Made by a program: the position numbers and the translations under genes. DNA of 54,616 nt, taken from contig CAMLIL010000033.1 in NCBI GenBank assembly GCA_946480015.1, positions 1 to 54,616 of the forward strand. The letters run 5' to 3'. The notes beneath the pieces are model-generated. The model was not told the DNA's origin. It did no database searches and saw only the letters and a list, made by a program, of their open reading frames with translations. Origin of the DNA: an uncultured Oxalobacteraceae bacterium. GTDB lineage: Bacteria > Pseudomonadota > Gammaproteobacteria > Burkholderiales > Burkholderiaceae. Below, in pieces: positions 35,700-44,715 of this stretch (the first letter of the stretch is position 1; every line of letters begins with the position of its first letter).

Positions 35700-37037
35700 T
35701 TACGGCTGCCTGAGCAGACGTTCCAGTTCCGGACGAATGGCGTTGGCGAAGATGTCGTAGCCTTTTTCGTTCGGGTGCAGCAGGTCGGGCATGATGTCCT
35801 TCGACAGGGTGCCGTCGGCCTGCAGGAAGGCCTGGTTAATGTTCAGGAAGAACACTTTCTTGTTGTCCGCCAGACGCGGCAGGAGAGCATTGACCTTTTC
35901 GTTATTCTGGCGCAGCGCGCTAGCGGGCGTGGCATCGCGCGGGAAAATGGCCAGCAGCAAAATCTTGGTGGCCGGCAGGCGACGCTGCAATTCTTCGATA
36001 TCGCGGGCGATGCCGGCGGCCACGCGGGCAGGCTCTTCGAAGCGGTGGCCGGTGTTATTGGTGCCGACCATCAGTACCGCTACTTTCGGTGCGATGCCGT
36101 CCACTTCGCCGTGCTGCAGACGCCACAGGACATTTTCCGTGCGGTCGCCGCCGAAACCCAGGTCCAGTGCGTTGTATCGGCTGAAATTGCGTTCCCAGAC
36201 CTTGGCGCCGTCCTTTTCCCAGCCCTGGGTAATGGAGTCGCCGATGAAGATCACTTCGGGCTGCTTGCCGGAAGCCTGCAGCGCCTTGATGTCGTCGAGT
36301 TTGCGCTGGTGGCGCGGCTGCCACCAGTCGATCGCCCATGACTCGTTGAGCATCTCGGGCGTGACACTGCGGGTCTTGTAATCGGGACAGGCGGTGTTGG
36401 GCGTGCCGGCCTGATCGAACACGATGTTGGCCACGCTTACCTCGCCGGCGCCGGTGCCTTCCAGCGAAAATGGGCGGGTCACGTTTTGGAATGCATCGCC
36501 ATCGCGCACGAAGCAACGCATTGCCAGCACGATGTGCTGCCAGCCCTTGCCCTGGGCCGCGCGGCCAGGAACGACATAGGACACTTGGCGAACGCAATCC
36601 TTGCCGCAGCCGACATTGAAGGCGATGCCGCCGTGCGCCAGTTCCTGCACGTTCAGGTCGAACGCGAGCGTCCCGTTGGCCAGATAGGGCGTCAGATCGG
36701 CCGGGCCGCCATCGATGTGCAGCGCGCTTTTCCAGATATCTTTCCAGCGCAGCGTGAGGGCGTCATCGGCGGCCGACTTTGCCGACCTGGTGACGCTGAC
36801 CAGGCTGTTGGGATACTTGCTCGCGTCGGCCTTGGCGACCGTAATCGAGGAAGCATTGAGCGCCTGTTCGGTATCCGGATCGGCGGCGAGCACCTGCCAG
36901 CCCGGCAGCGCACGGCCTTCATACAAGGCGAGGTGCGCGGACGATCCGGCCGGCGGCGGGGTGGCGCAGCCGGCCAGGGCGCTGGACAGGGCAAGGGCAA
37001 GGGCACAACGGCTTAACAAGGGCATGGCGAATTTCAT
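35700..37037 (-). CDS. SGNH/GDSL esterase lipoprotein with galactose-binding-like domain (CE20-like)
   Basis: A lipoprotein of about 445 residues; the signal peptide ends LAG-C24. Residues about 95-225 look like the ExoP/galactose-binding-like beta-sandwich seen on GH3 glucanases (LAFDLNVQELAHGGIAF, GKDCVRQVSY). Residues about 258-445 are an SGNH hydrolase: FIGDSITQGW (Ser about 268), GGDRTENVLW, VGTNN (Asn about 327) and DLLHPN (Asp/His about 418/421). Known xyloglucan acetyl-esterases of family CE20 join an SGNH domain to a binding domain and lie beside GH74 genes, so acetyl-xyloglucan deacetylation is the best guess. The longer open frame to 37181 is not used because the lipobox fixes the start at 37035-37037. 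Confidence 0.8.
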   Translation of the reverse strand: MKFAMPLLSRCALALALSSALAGCATPPPAGSSAHLALYEGRALPGWQVLAADPDTEQALNASSITVAKADASKYPNSLVSVTRSAKSAADDALTLRWKDIWKSALHIDGGPADLTPYLANGTLAFDLNVQELAHGGIAFNVGCGKDCVRQVSYVVPGRAAQGKGWQHIVLAMRCFVRDGDAFQNVTRPFSLEGTGAGEVSVANIVFDQAGTPNTACPDYKTRSVTPEMLNESWAIDWWQPRHQRKLDDIKALQASGKQPEVIFIGDSITQGWEKDGAKVWERNFSRYNALDLGFGGDRTENVLWRLQHGEVDGIAPKVAVLMVGTNNTGHRFEEPARVAAGIARDIEELQRRLPATKILLLAIFPRDATPASALRQNNEKVNALLPRLADNKKVFFLNINQAFLQADGTLSKDIMPDLLHPNEKGYDIFANAIRPELERLLRQP

Positions 37038-37247
37038 TCTGTAAGTACGAATATGAAGACGTTGGATGAGGGGAATAATGATACATCCCGCTTCACGGCA
37101 TGGCGGCCGGCTCGTTAAATTACATAAAGGAGGTTGACGATTTTTACTACGAACCATGCATGGCAGAGCATGATAGCGCAATCACCAGCCCGGGCAAGGG
37201 AAATTCGCGTAAGGTGGCGCCCATCCCAACATGAAGGAGAACCCAGC

Positions 37248-37616
37248 TTGACAGTCACGATTTACCATAACGCCCGCTGTGGCACCTCGCGCAACACCCT
37301 CGCGCTGATCCGCGCTGCCGGTATCGAACCTGTCGTCGTCGATTACCTCCAGCAGCCGCCCGACCGCGCCGCCCTGGCTGCGCTGATTACGCAGGCAGGC
37401 CTGACGGTGCGCGAGGCCTTGCGCCAGAAGGAACCGGCGTATCTTGAGCTGGGTCTGGACGATGTGACGCTGAGCGATGAGCAACTGCTCGACGCCATGG
37501 TGGCCCACCCGATCCTGATCAACCGGCCGTTCGTGGCTGCGCCCGGCGCCGTGCGCCTGTGCCGGCCGGCCGACCTGGTCCTCGAGATTTTACCGGCGCC
37601 GCGGCAGGGCGCATAA
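37248..37616 (+). CDS. ArsC/Spx-family reductase (glutaredoxin-type arsenate reductase)
   Basis: A 122-residue cytosolic protein beginning MTVTIYHNARCGTSRNTLAL. The active-site Cys is about 11 in the family CGTSRNT motif, and the arginines at about 59, 93 and 106 that hold arsenate in ArsC are present (REALRQK, INRPF, RLCRPAD). The enzyme would reduce arsenate with glutathione and glutaredoxin. No arsenic efflux pump or ArsR is nearby, and related proteins can have other thiol roles. The start is a TTG at 37248 with AAGGAG eight bases upstream; the open frame to 37134 would add 38 unrelated residues. Confidence 0.85.
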   Translation: MTVTIYHNARCGTSRNTLALIRAAGIEPVVVDYLQQPPDRAALAALITQAGLTVREALRQKEPAYLELGLDDVTLSDEQLLDAMVAHPILINRPFVAAPGAVRLCRPADLVLEILPAPRQGA

Positions 37617-37694
37617 GGCAAGCATGCGCCGGCGGCGCCGGAACTTATTGAACAGCGCGTACTCCAACGGCTAACACATCCGCCGGGAGGGAGC

Positions 37695-38297
37695 ATGTTC
37701 ACCGAGTTTGCCGCTGCAATTCTAGTGCGTCTGCACGACGAAACCCTGCACCATGCCGATGCGGCGTGGCCCACGCTGCCCGAATGGGGGGCGGCGGCGG
37801 CAAACCACCGCTATAACTGTCTGCTGTGGGATGAAGAAGACCGGGCCCGCCGCACCGACGTGCCGGCGGCAGCCATCGCGGGCAGCAAGCGCCTGATCGA
37901 CCAGTACAACCAGCAGCGTAACGATGCGGTCGAAGCGATCGACGAAGCCTTGCTGAACCGGCTCGGCGAGGCTGGGCAGGGGGCGCGCCTGCACAGCGAA
38001 ACGGCCGGCGCCATGGTTGACCGTTTGTCGATTCTCGCGCTCAAGATATTCCACATGAACGAGCAGACGCGGCGCGCCGATGTAGGGCCAATGCATGTGC
38101 AGATGTGTCAGAGCAAACTTGCGCGCCTGCTGGCCCAGCGCGCCGACCTGGCAGGCTGCCTGGATACGCTGCTCACTGAAGCCGCAGCGGGCCGCGCCTA
38201 TTTCAAGGCTTACCGGCAGTTCAAGATGTACAACGATCCGGCGCTCAATCCCTATCTGTATGGGCAGCGGAGCGCGGCCCCGCCGGGGGAGGCCTGA
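37695..38297 (+). CDS. DUF4254 domain protein
   Basis: A 200-residue, mainly helical protein of the DUF4254 family (WGAAAANHRYNCLLWDEED, GSKRLIDQYNQQRNDAVEAI, SILALKIFHMNEQ, YFKAYRQFKMYND). Members are found next to glycosyltransferase genes in proteobacterial surface-glycan clusters; biochemical function is unknown. It has no signal peptide or membrane segment. GGGAGGGAG lies just upstream of the ATG. Its stop overlaps the ATG of the GT2 gene by one base (TGATG), so the two are coupled. Confidence 0.85.
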   Translation: MFTEFAAAILVRLHDETLHHADAAWPTLPEWGAAAANHRYNCLLWDEEDRARRTDVPAAAIAGSKRLIDQYNQQRNDAVEAIDEALLNRLGEAGQGARLHSETAGAMVDRLSILALKIFHMNEQTRRADVGPMHVQMCQSKLARLLAQRADLAGCLDTLLTEAAAGRAYFKAYRQFKMYNDPALNPYLYGQRSAAPPGEA

Positions 38298-39103
38298 TGG
38301 CGGCGCAGGTCGACGTGCTGGTGCCGACGCGCGATCGCCCGGCGGCGCTTGCCGTTACCTTGGCCAGTGTCGCCGCGCAGTCGCGCGCCGGCCAGCGGAT
38401 CGTCATCTCGGACCAGTCGGACCGGTCGGCGTACGACACCGGCGAGGTCGCGGCCGTGCTGCGCGTGTTGCGCGCACGCCGGTGGGAGGTGCACACGCTG
38501 CGCCATCTGCCACGGCTCGGCATGGCCGAACAGCGCGCGTTCTTGCTGTCCAAGGCGCAGGCACCGTATTGTCTGTTTCTGGACGATGACGTCGTGATCG
38601 AGCCGGATCTGATCGAACGTCTCCTTGCCGTCATCGAGGCACAGGGCTGTGGCTTCGTCGGCAGCGCCGTGCACGGCTTAAGCCACATCGGCAGCGTGCG
38701 GCCGCACCATCACTCGATTCAATTCTGGGAGGGAAAAGTCACGCCCGAGCTGGTCGTGCCCGATAGTGCGGAATGGGAGCGCCATCATCTGCACAGCGCC
38801 GCCAATCTATTTCATGTGCAAAGCAGCCTGGGCATTGGAGTGAGCGCCAGCAGGGCCTACCGCGTGGCGTGGGTGGGCGGCTGCGTGATGTTCGACACCG
38901 GCAAGCTGCGCGCGGCCGGCGGATTCGACTTCTGGCCCAGGCTGCCGCCGGATCACTGCGGCGAAGACGTGCTGGCGCAATTACGGGTAATGGCGCGTGA
39001 CGGCGGCTGCGGCTTGATTCCATCGGGGGCGTACCACATGGAATTGCCCACCACGCTACCCGTGCGCGCAGTTGACGCGCCCCGGCTGCTGTGGCCGGAA
39101 TGA
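38297..39103 (+). CDS. Glycosyltransferase family 2
   Basis: A 268-residue inverting GT-A glycosyltransferase. VDVLVPTRDRPAALAVTL is the nucleotide-binding start, ISDQSD follows, and LFLDDDVVIEPDLIERLL carries the metal-binding DDD at about 95-97. VAWVGGCVMFDTGKLRAAGG and HCGEDV supply later acceptor and base motifs. No transmembrane helix, so it works at the inner face of the membrane. Start and stop overlap its neighbours (TGATG and ATGA), so DUF4254, GT2 and GT9 are one coupled unit. Sugar donor not identifiable. Confidence 0.88.
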   Translation: MAAQVDVLVPTRDRPAALAVTLASVAAQSRAGQRIVISDQSDRSAYDTGEVAAVLRVLRARRWEVHTLRHLPRLGMAEQRAFLLSKAQAPYCLFLDDDVVIEPDLIERLLAVIEAQGCGFVGSAVHGLSHIGSVRPHHHSIQFWEGKVTPELVVPDSAEWERHHLHSAANLFHVQSSLGIGVSASRAYRVAWVGGCVMFDTGKLRAAGGFDFWPRLPPDHCGEDVLAQLRVMARDGGCGLIPSGAYHMELPTTLPVRAVDAPRLLWPE

Positions 39104-40176
39104 GTACTATGCCGTACGGAATCGAGCCGGACGTGCGCAGCATCCTCGCCGTGCGGCCGAATGCCATCGGCGACTTCATGTTTGCGTTGCCGGCACTGCA
39201 CGGCTTGCGCGCTTCCTATCCGGATGCCCGCATCGTCTTGCTAGGAAAGGCCTGGCACGCCGACTTTCTTGGAGGACGGACCGGGCCGGTAGATGAAGTG
39301 CGGGTGATGCCGCCCTATCCGGGGATGGGCGCCCCGCCGGACGCTGGATTCGACCCGTTTGCGGTCCGCGGCCTGATCGATGGACTGCGGGCCGAGCGGT
39401 TCGATCTGGCGATTCAGATGTACGGCGGTGGGCGCTATTCGAATGCGTTTGTCGCCCAACTCGGGGCGCGCTTGACGATCGGAACGGCGACGCCGGACGC
39501 CGCGCGCCTTGACCGGGCCATTCCCTTTCGCGCTATTGCCAGCCGTCGACTGGAGCTGATGCAAGTGGTTGCGCTGGCCGGCGCCCGACCGTGCATGGTG
39601 ACGCCTGAACTGCATGTGACGGCGCAGGATCGTTCACTGGCCGCTGCCGTGCTGGCGCGGCAGGCTGGCGAGCGCATTGTCGTGGTCCATCCTGGCGCGA
39701 GCGATCTGCGGCGGCGCTGGCCGGCCGAGCGGTTCGCGGCCGTGGCCGACGCGCTGGCGGATCGGGGCGCGACAATTGTGCTCAGTGCCAGCGATGCCGA
39801 AGCCGATTTGGCCGCAAGCGTGGCGGCGCGGATGCGCCATGCACCGGCAAACCTGGGCGGGAAGTTGTCGCTCAATGCCTTGTGCGGCATGCTGGAGCGC
39901 GCTTGCATGATCGTCGCCAATGACACCGGGCCGTTGCACGTGGCGCTGGCGATCGGCACGCCCGCCGTCGGAATCTTCTGGCTGACCAATTTGATCGAGG
40001 CGGCGCCGCTGCGGCCTCATCTGCTGAGTCCGGCTTTATCGGTACAGGCGCGCTGCCCACTGTGCGGCGTTGAAAATTTGCGCGCGCGTTGTCACCATGA
40101 TGTGTGCTTCGTCGCTGACGTCGGAACCGATGAGGTGGTGGGCCTGTCCCTGGAAATGTTTGCCGATGTGGCGTGA
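39100..40176 (+). CDS. Glycosyltransferase family 9 (heptosyltransferase-like)
   Basis: A 358-residue GT-B enzyme of the LPS heptosyltransferase family. The acceptor-side N-terminus is SILAVRPNAIGDFMFALPAL, and the donor-side C-terminus has VVHPGASDLRRRWPAERFAAV and MIVANDTGPLHVALAIGTPAVGIF. CPLCGV plus CRHDVCF-like residues near 320-335 are cysteine-rich, a feature seen in some GT9 proteins. The ATG at 39100 overlaps the GT2 stop (ATGA). It adds heptose or a related sugar to an unknown acceptor. The gene is convergent with the second GT9 gene, 237 bases away. Confidence 0.88.
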   Translation: MSTMPYGIEPDVRSILAVRPNAIGDFMFALPALHGLRASYPDARIVLLGKAWHADFLGGRTGPVDEVRVMPPYPGMGAPPDAGFDPFAVRGLIDGLRAERFDLAIQMYGGGRYSNAFVAQLGARLTIGTATPDAARLDRAIPFRAIASRRLELMQVVALAGARPCMVTPELHVTAQDRSLAAAVLARQAGERIVVVHPGASDLRRRWPAERFAAVADALADRGATIVLSASDAEADLAASVAARMRHAPANLGGKLSLNALCGMLERACMIVANDTGPLHVALAIGTPAVGIFWLTNLIEAAPLRPHLLSPALSVQARCPLCGVENLRARCHHDVCFVADVGTDEVVGLSLEMFADVA

Positions 40177-40413
40177 GCGCACGCCTCGCTATGGTGTTCG
40201 AAAGCGCTTTGTCGCGAGGGCGCACACTTGGGCGTACAGTTCTTCGACTCGCACCATGGCAGTGGTGCGCGCGTGTCGGTGGAGAGCGGCGCCGCTACCC
40301 CGCCAACTTCCGCTGAGCGGCTGTGTCAGCTAACACCCGTGCAGTCAGGTGCGAACGCGCCCGACCAGCAAGCGGCACCAATGTTCACTCCTTTGTCCTG
40401 GAATCCAGGCAAT

Positions 40414-41481
40414 TCAGCTTTCCGTCTCACCCAAAAGCTGATCGACATGCTTTATCACCGTCTCTACATGAGCGCCGTCGGGATCCCACAGACAGCGGTG
40501 CATGTGCCTATCCTCGGGAGACCACCGGTTGATGTCTGCCTTGCTGAAAATGACGACGCTGCGAAGTTGCAGACCGGCAGCAATGTGCGAGACCCCAGTG
40601 TCGTTGCAAATCAGTAGTCTTGCTCCGCTCATCAGCGCCGCCATGGCCCCGATCGAGATCGAACCGGTCGCCAGATGGGCTGGCTTGTGCATATGGTCCA
40701 TGACTGACCGGGCAACATCCGCTTCGGTGGCGGACCCGGTCAGCACGACAGGCAGCTTCCAGCGCCGCGCCACATGATCGGCCACTTCGGCGAAACGTTC
40801 GGCCGGCCAGCATTTGTCGCGGCTGCGCGCGCCTGCGTGCAGACATACGTAGTTTTCGGGCGATAAGCCATCGGCAAGACCGGACGAGCGCAACTCTTCC
40901 CAATCGCGCGGGGCCAGTGGGAACTCGAGATAGCTGCCGCGGCGGCTTGCACCGATGTGGTCGGTCAATTGCAGCAGGCGCTCGGTCTCGCTGCCGCCTC
41001 GTGGATAGGCGATGCCGGTCCAACCCATGGGCAGCGGACGTCCCGGAGGCACATACCCGGCGCAGGCGCGGGCGCCAAATTCGGCAACGATGCCATTGCT
41101 GAGTGCGCCATCGCCGTGCAGTTGAATCGCCAGGTCGTAACGCCGTCGGCGCAAGGTGGCATGGAAATCGGGCAGCTCGGCATGCCGAACGCCTTGCTCG
41201 GGCAAGCCGTGCGCCCCGGGGAATACCAGGAAGTCGTCGACGTAGCGGCCGAAACGCTGTGCAAACTGGCTTGCCCAAGGCAGCCCGACCAGCGTGATTT
41301 GGGCATCCGGCAAGGCGACGCGCAAGGCGCGCAGCGCTGGGACCGCGCACAGCATGTCGCCCAGGTGTAGGGCGCGAAACAGCACCACCTTGCATGCGCC
41401 GCGCAGCGCCTTGCCGCAAGACGGCGAACCGGATTCTGCGATGGCGCCGTCCGGGCTTCGATGCAATGCAAGGCGCGTCAT
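40414..41481 (-). CDS. Glycosyltransferase family 9 (heptosyltransferase-like), second copy
   Basis: A 355-residue GT-B enzyme of the same family as the convergent GT9, but only distantly alike. CKVVLFRALHLGDMLCAVPAL is the acceptor-side motif, and YVCLHAGARSRDKCWPAERFAEV with LLICNDTGVSHIAAGLQLRSVVIF the donor side. Its ATG overlaps the stop of the N,N-dimethylformamidase-like gene by four bases (ATGA), so it is the last gene of the carbamoyltransferase operon. Acceptor and sugar unknown. Confidence 0.87.
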   Translation of the reverse strand: MTRLALHRSPDGAIAESGSPSCGKALRGACKVVLFRALHLGDMLCAVPALRALRVALPDAQITLVGLPWASQFAQRFGRYVDDFLVFPGAHGLPEQGVRHAELPDFHATLRRRRYDLAIQLHGDGALSNGIVAEFGARACAGYVPPGRPLPMGWTGIAYPRGGSETERLLQLTDHIGASRRGSYLEFPLAPRDWEELRSSGLADGLSPENYVCLHAGARSRDKCWPAERFAEVADHVARRWKLPVVLTGSATEADVARSVMDHMHKPAHLATGSISIGAMAALMSGARLLICNDTGVSHIAAGLQLRSVVIFSKADINRWSPEDRHMHRCLWDPDGAHVETVIKHVDQLLGETES

Positions 41482-42830
41482 GGACAGGGGCCCTCCAGTA
41501 AATGACGCAGCACGTTGCGTGTGATAAGGGGAATATGCGGGTCCCTGGCTTGGACAAGCGCTTGCGCCCAGTCGGTGGTGCCGGCGCTAAAGACCGTGCC
41601 GTTGCGCTCGTACACGCTCATGCAGGCGGCATGAATGCCGGTGCGCGCCGCTGTTTGTTCGCGATCGGGCAATTCCTGCCAGTTGCCGTGTAGTGGACTG
41701 ACGGCCAGTAGCCTGAGCGTGGACGGGGTGCCGCAATCCGTGGCGCCGGCAGCGATGCGTGCCGGCTGGATCTGTGCCAGCGGAGCGCCATCGCATTCGT
41801 AGCCGACCAGTGGCGGCGTGCTATCGGTTCCGAAGCTCTGGCCGGAGTGTAAGCCCGTGCCGGCAAAAGCCCAGTGATCAGGCGCCTCCACCCGATAGCC
41901 GGTGCCCGTGCGCGGGCCGTCCCACCAGCCGCCGCCGTGCCGGTAGCTTAGCCCGCTGAGACTGTCTTCAGGCCGATTCACACCGCCAGCTCCGGACCAG
42001 CGGTCGCGCGCGCCGGCAGGGCCACCCTGGTGGCACACCATGGCGGACAGATCGGCATTCAAATGGATTCTCCACCAGCACACGTTGGCCGCGAAAAATG
42101 CCACGTTGCCGCCGGTGCCGATGAACGCTTCCACATGGTCGCGTGCCGGTTCGCTCCAATATTCATCGTGGCCGGCCGATACCAGCAGGCGGTAGCGCTG
42201 GCACAGATCGGGGTCGGCGTGTATGTCCAGGTCGGTGCAGAATTCAGCTGGGAAGTGCTGTTGCCGCAGCCAGGCGATGAAGGGGGCGTCCCAATGGGCG
42301 AAACATTGCCGTGGCGTGGACTGGTCGTAGTGATCGGGCGCCCCCCAGACGATGCCGCCGGTGCCGCCGCCCGGCCTTTGCAGCGACACCCGTGCCCCCG
42401 GCGGTTCCTGGCATGGCAGCGGGTGCTGATAAAAGCAGCTGTTGCCGCTATAGTTGTAGGCGTGATAGGTCGTCAGCGGCAGCTTGAACAGCAAGCCGCC
42501 AGTGCCGCGCCCGCGGACAACGAACAGCGCTGCCGCCTCGGGCATGTACAGCCGAGGCGGCGGCCCACCCGCCGTCTCGCAGTACGCGAGATAGACCGCC
42601 GATGGCCAGTTGTCGGGGATGCTGAAGCGGTACGGCGGCCAGTCCCATGCCTGGTCCGCCGGACGGGGCGGCGCGTACTCGCCGCGAAGCCAGTCCGATC
42701 GGTCCATCAATTCCAGCGCGCCGATCCAGCGGAAGAAATGAACGCGGAACCGGCGATGATCGGTGCTGATGCGCAGAACCAGCACATCGCCCGGATCGAG
42801 GCTGGCACGTTCAGGATAGGCTTGGATCAT
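41478..42830 (-). CDS. N,N-dimethylformamidase-like protein (DMFA2_C-type domain)
   Basis: A 450-residue protein resembling the large-subunit C-terminal domain of N,N-dimethylformamidase. Conserved stretches are PLTTYHAYNYSGNSCFY, LDIHADPDLCQRYRLLVSAG, HDEYWSEPARDHVEAFIGTG and GNVAFFAANVCWWRI, a glutamine-amidotransferase-like fold. Bare domains of this kind occur in surface-glycan clusters, where the function is unknown; amide hydrolysis is unproven here. No signal peptide is present. It overlaps both neighbours by four bases (ATGA), so it works with the carbamoyltransferase and GT9. Confidence 0.75.
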   Translation of the reverse strand: MIQAYPERASLDPGDVLVLRISTDHRRFRVHFFRWIGALELMDRSDWLRGEYAPPRPADQAWDWPPYRFSIPDNWPSAVYLAYCETAGGPPPRLYMPEAAALFVVRGRGTGGLLFKLPLTTYHAYNYSGNSCFYQHPLPCQEPPGARVSLQRPGGGTGGIVWGAPDHYDQSTPRQCFAHWDAPFIAWLRQQHFPAEFCTDLDIHADPDLCQRYRLLVSAGHDEYWSEPARDHVEAFIGTGGNVAFFAANVCWWRIHLNADLSAMVCHQGGPAGARDRWSGAGGVNRPEDSLSGLSYRHGGGWWDGPRTGTGYRVEAPDHWAFAGTGLHSGQSFGTDSTPPLVGYECDGAPLAQIQPARIAAGATDCGTPSTLRLLAVSPLHGNWQELPDREQTAARTGIHAACMSVYERNGTVFSAGTTDWAQALVQARDPHIPLITRNVLRHLLEGPCP

Positions 42831-44494
42831 GGGCTGGGGTCGCGTTTGCGAATCAGGAACGGGGGCATGACCATGCGCCGCAGCGGCGTGGCACGAAAGG
42901 TGGCCAATGCTTCCTCAACCGTTTCGACGATCGGTTCATCCCTGCGGTTTAGCGAGGTGTTGAGCAGAATGGGTACGCCGGTTCGTGCGGCGAATGCCAG
43001 AATCAGGGCGCGCAGAATGGGATCGCCATCGGCCCCGACAGTTTGCACGCGCGCGCTGCCGTCCACATGCACGATCGCCGGCGCCTGCGACCGGCCCGCT
43101 TCCGTGGCCTGGACGGCAAACTGCATGAACGGGGAGGGGTGATCGAGTGCGAAGTACTCGGGCGCGCGCTCGAGCAGGACGACCGGTGCCAGTGGACGAA
43201 ACCATTCGCGTTCCTTGACCTCGGCGTTGATCCAGTCGCGCATGCGGGCCTGGCGCGGGTCGGCCAGGATGCTGCGGTGGCCCAGTGCCCGCGGACCGAA
43301 CTCGCTGCGGCCCTGGTACAGCGCAACCGCGTTGCCGTCGGCAAGCCATGCCGCAGCCGCCGCACACAAGGCGTCGCTGTCGTCGATGCGCTCGACCAGC
43401 AGGTCGGCGGCGTGCGCGAGTGCGCCGTGAATGGCCAGCGTGGACACTTGCGCACCGAGATAGTCGTCACGCCAGCGGTACTCGCACGGGCTGGCCGCCA
43501 ATTCCAGCATGCCGTACATGGCGCATCCAAGGGCCGTGCCCGCATCGCCCGGCGCCGGCGGCACGAATACACGCTCGAATGGCGTGTTCCGCAGCAAGCC
43601 TTCATTGGCTGGGCAATTGAGCGCGGTGCCGCCGGCAAAGCACAGTTGACGCAAGCCGGTCTGCCGGTGCAGCCAGCGCGCCAGCGCCCACAAGGCCTGC
43701 TCGAAGGCGTGCTGGCCGGCGGCGGCCAGGTTTGCCGCGTCGACGAAGCGGTCGGCGTCGCCCGCCCGGTAGCGAAACCGCTCGCGTTCGGCAAGCGTGT
43801 GCAGCCAGACCGGCGGAATATGCACCATGTGTCCCTCGACTTCCAGCGGCGGCAGGCCAAGCGTGCTGGCATTGCCGTGGGGCGCCAGCCCCATGACCTT
43901 GCCTTCGGTTCCCTCGCCGGGAAAGATGGCGTTTGCGAGCAGGAAGTAAAACATCCCCAGGCCCGCGGGTGCGCGTTCGTCGCGCTCCCAGAACTGCTTG
44001 GCGATGCAGGTGCTGCCCGCGCGCGTGGCAACGTAGCAGGAGGCGATCTCGCGCCAGTGCGGTTCGGTGGCCGCGGGGTAGGGCTCGGTGATGTCTGCCG
44101 CGGCACTGCCCTGGCCGTCGATGATGAGTACGGCCGCTTCGCGGAATGGCGATGGATGGAATGCGCTGTAAAGATGGGCGAGGTGATGCGAAATGCGCGC
44201 GCGCCGCACGGCCGGTGCCATGGCGATGCTGTGGGCCAGCTCGTGCTCGTACTGCGCCAGATGGCCGATTTCGGCGTCGGACGAGTAACACTCGACCAGG
44301 ACGTCAAGCGGATGGTCGAGTCCGGGCAGGCGCGCGCGGTAATGGCCGCTGACGTCACCGACCCGGCCCCAGTGGTGCTTGCGCCGGCTCAGGCGTTCCT
44401 TTTGCACTGCCCATAGTACGGCGGACCCGTGCATGAGGCATGCGCTGGCATCCTGCGTGCGATTGATCCCCAGTACCAGCGCGTGCTCTTGCAT
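42827..44494 (-). CDS. NodU/CmcH-family O-carbamoyltransferase
   Basis: A 555-residue cytosolic enzyme that should transfer a carbamoyl group from carbamoyl phosphate to a hydroxyl, probably of a sugar. The N-terminal Kae1-like domain has VLGINRTQDASACLMHG, the metal-binding HHLAHLYSAFHPSPF, DGQGSAAADI and GGTALNCPANEG. The C-terminal domain has GRSEFGPRALGHRSILADPR and GVPILLNTSLNRRDEPIV, all typical of the NodU, CmcH and TobZ group. It is the first gene of the minus-strand unit; about 220 bases of shared upstream region separate it from the divergent stress protein. Role in carbamoylating a surface glycan is inferred from the neighbouring glycosyltransferases. Confidence 0.92.
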   Translation of the reverse strand: MQEHALVLGINRTQDASACLMHGSAVLWAVQKERLSRRKHHWGRVGDVSGHYRARLPGLDHPLDVLVECYSSDAEIGHLAQYEHELAHSIAMAPAVRRARISHHLAHLYSAFHPSPFREAAVLIIDGQGSAAADITEPYPAATEPHWREIASCYVATRAGSTCIAKQFWERDERAPAGLGMFYFLLANAIFPGEGTEGKVMGLAPHGNASTLGLPPLEVEGHMVHIPPVWLHTLAERERFRYRAGDADRFVDAANLAAAGQHAFEQALWALARWLHRQTGLRQLCFAGGTALNCPANEGLLRNTPFERVFVPPAPGDAGTALGCAMYGMLELAASPCEYRWRDDYLGAQVSTLAIHGALAHAADLLVERIDDSDALCAAAAAWLADGNAVALYQGRSEFGPRALGHRSILADPRQARMRDWINAEVKEREWFRPLAPVVLLERAPEYFALDHPSPFMQFAVQATEAGRSQAPAIVHVDGSARVQTVGADGDPILRALILAFAARTGVPILLNTSLNRRDEPIVETVEEALATFRATPLRRMVMPPFLIRKRDPSP

Positions 44495-44715
44495 GGCGGC
44501 TCCCTATACGTTGGGGGACGACGCATGGTGTCCCGCATGCCAGTTTAGAGGAGGGCGGTCCAGCCGAGTTCCTGGATTTGACGCCGCTCAAATGCCGAAC
44601 GGGTAGGGCGACGGCCGTTCGTGCGCCGCTGGACCAAAGACCGCCGCGGCTCTACGATTTATGCACGGCGCATAAGCGTCAATGGCGATCAAGTCCACTT
44701 TATCGGGGGTAATAC

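Noticed and set aside
37134..37247. Extended N-terminus of the ArsC-like protein
   Set aside because: The ribosome site AAGGAG and family alignment place the start at the TTG at 37248.
40228..40617. Possible 129-residue gene between the convergent GT9 genes
   Set aside because: Half of it lies opposite the second GT9 gene, there is no ribosome site, and the protein has no recognisable features.
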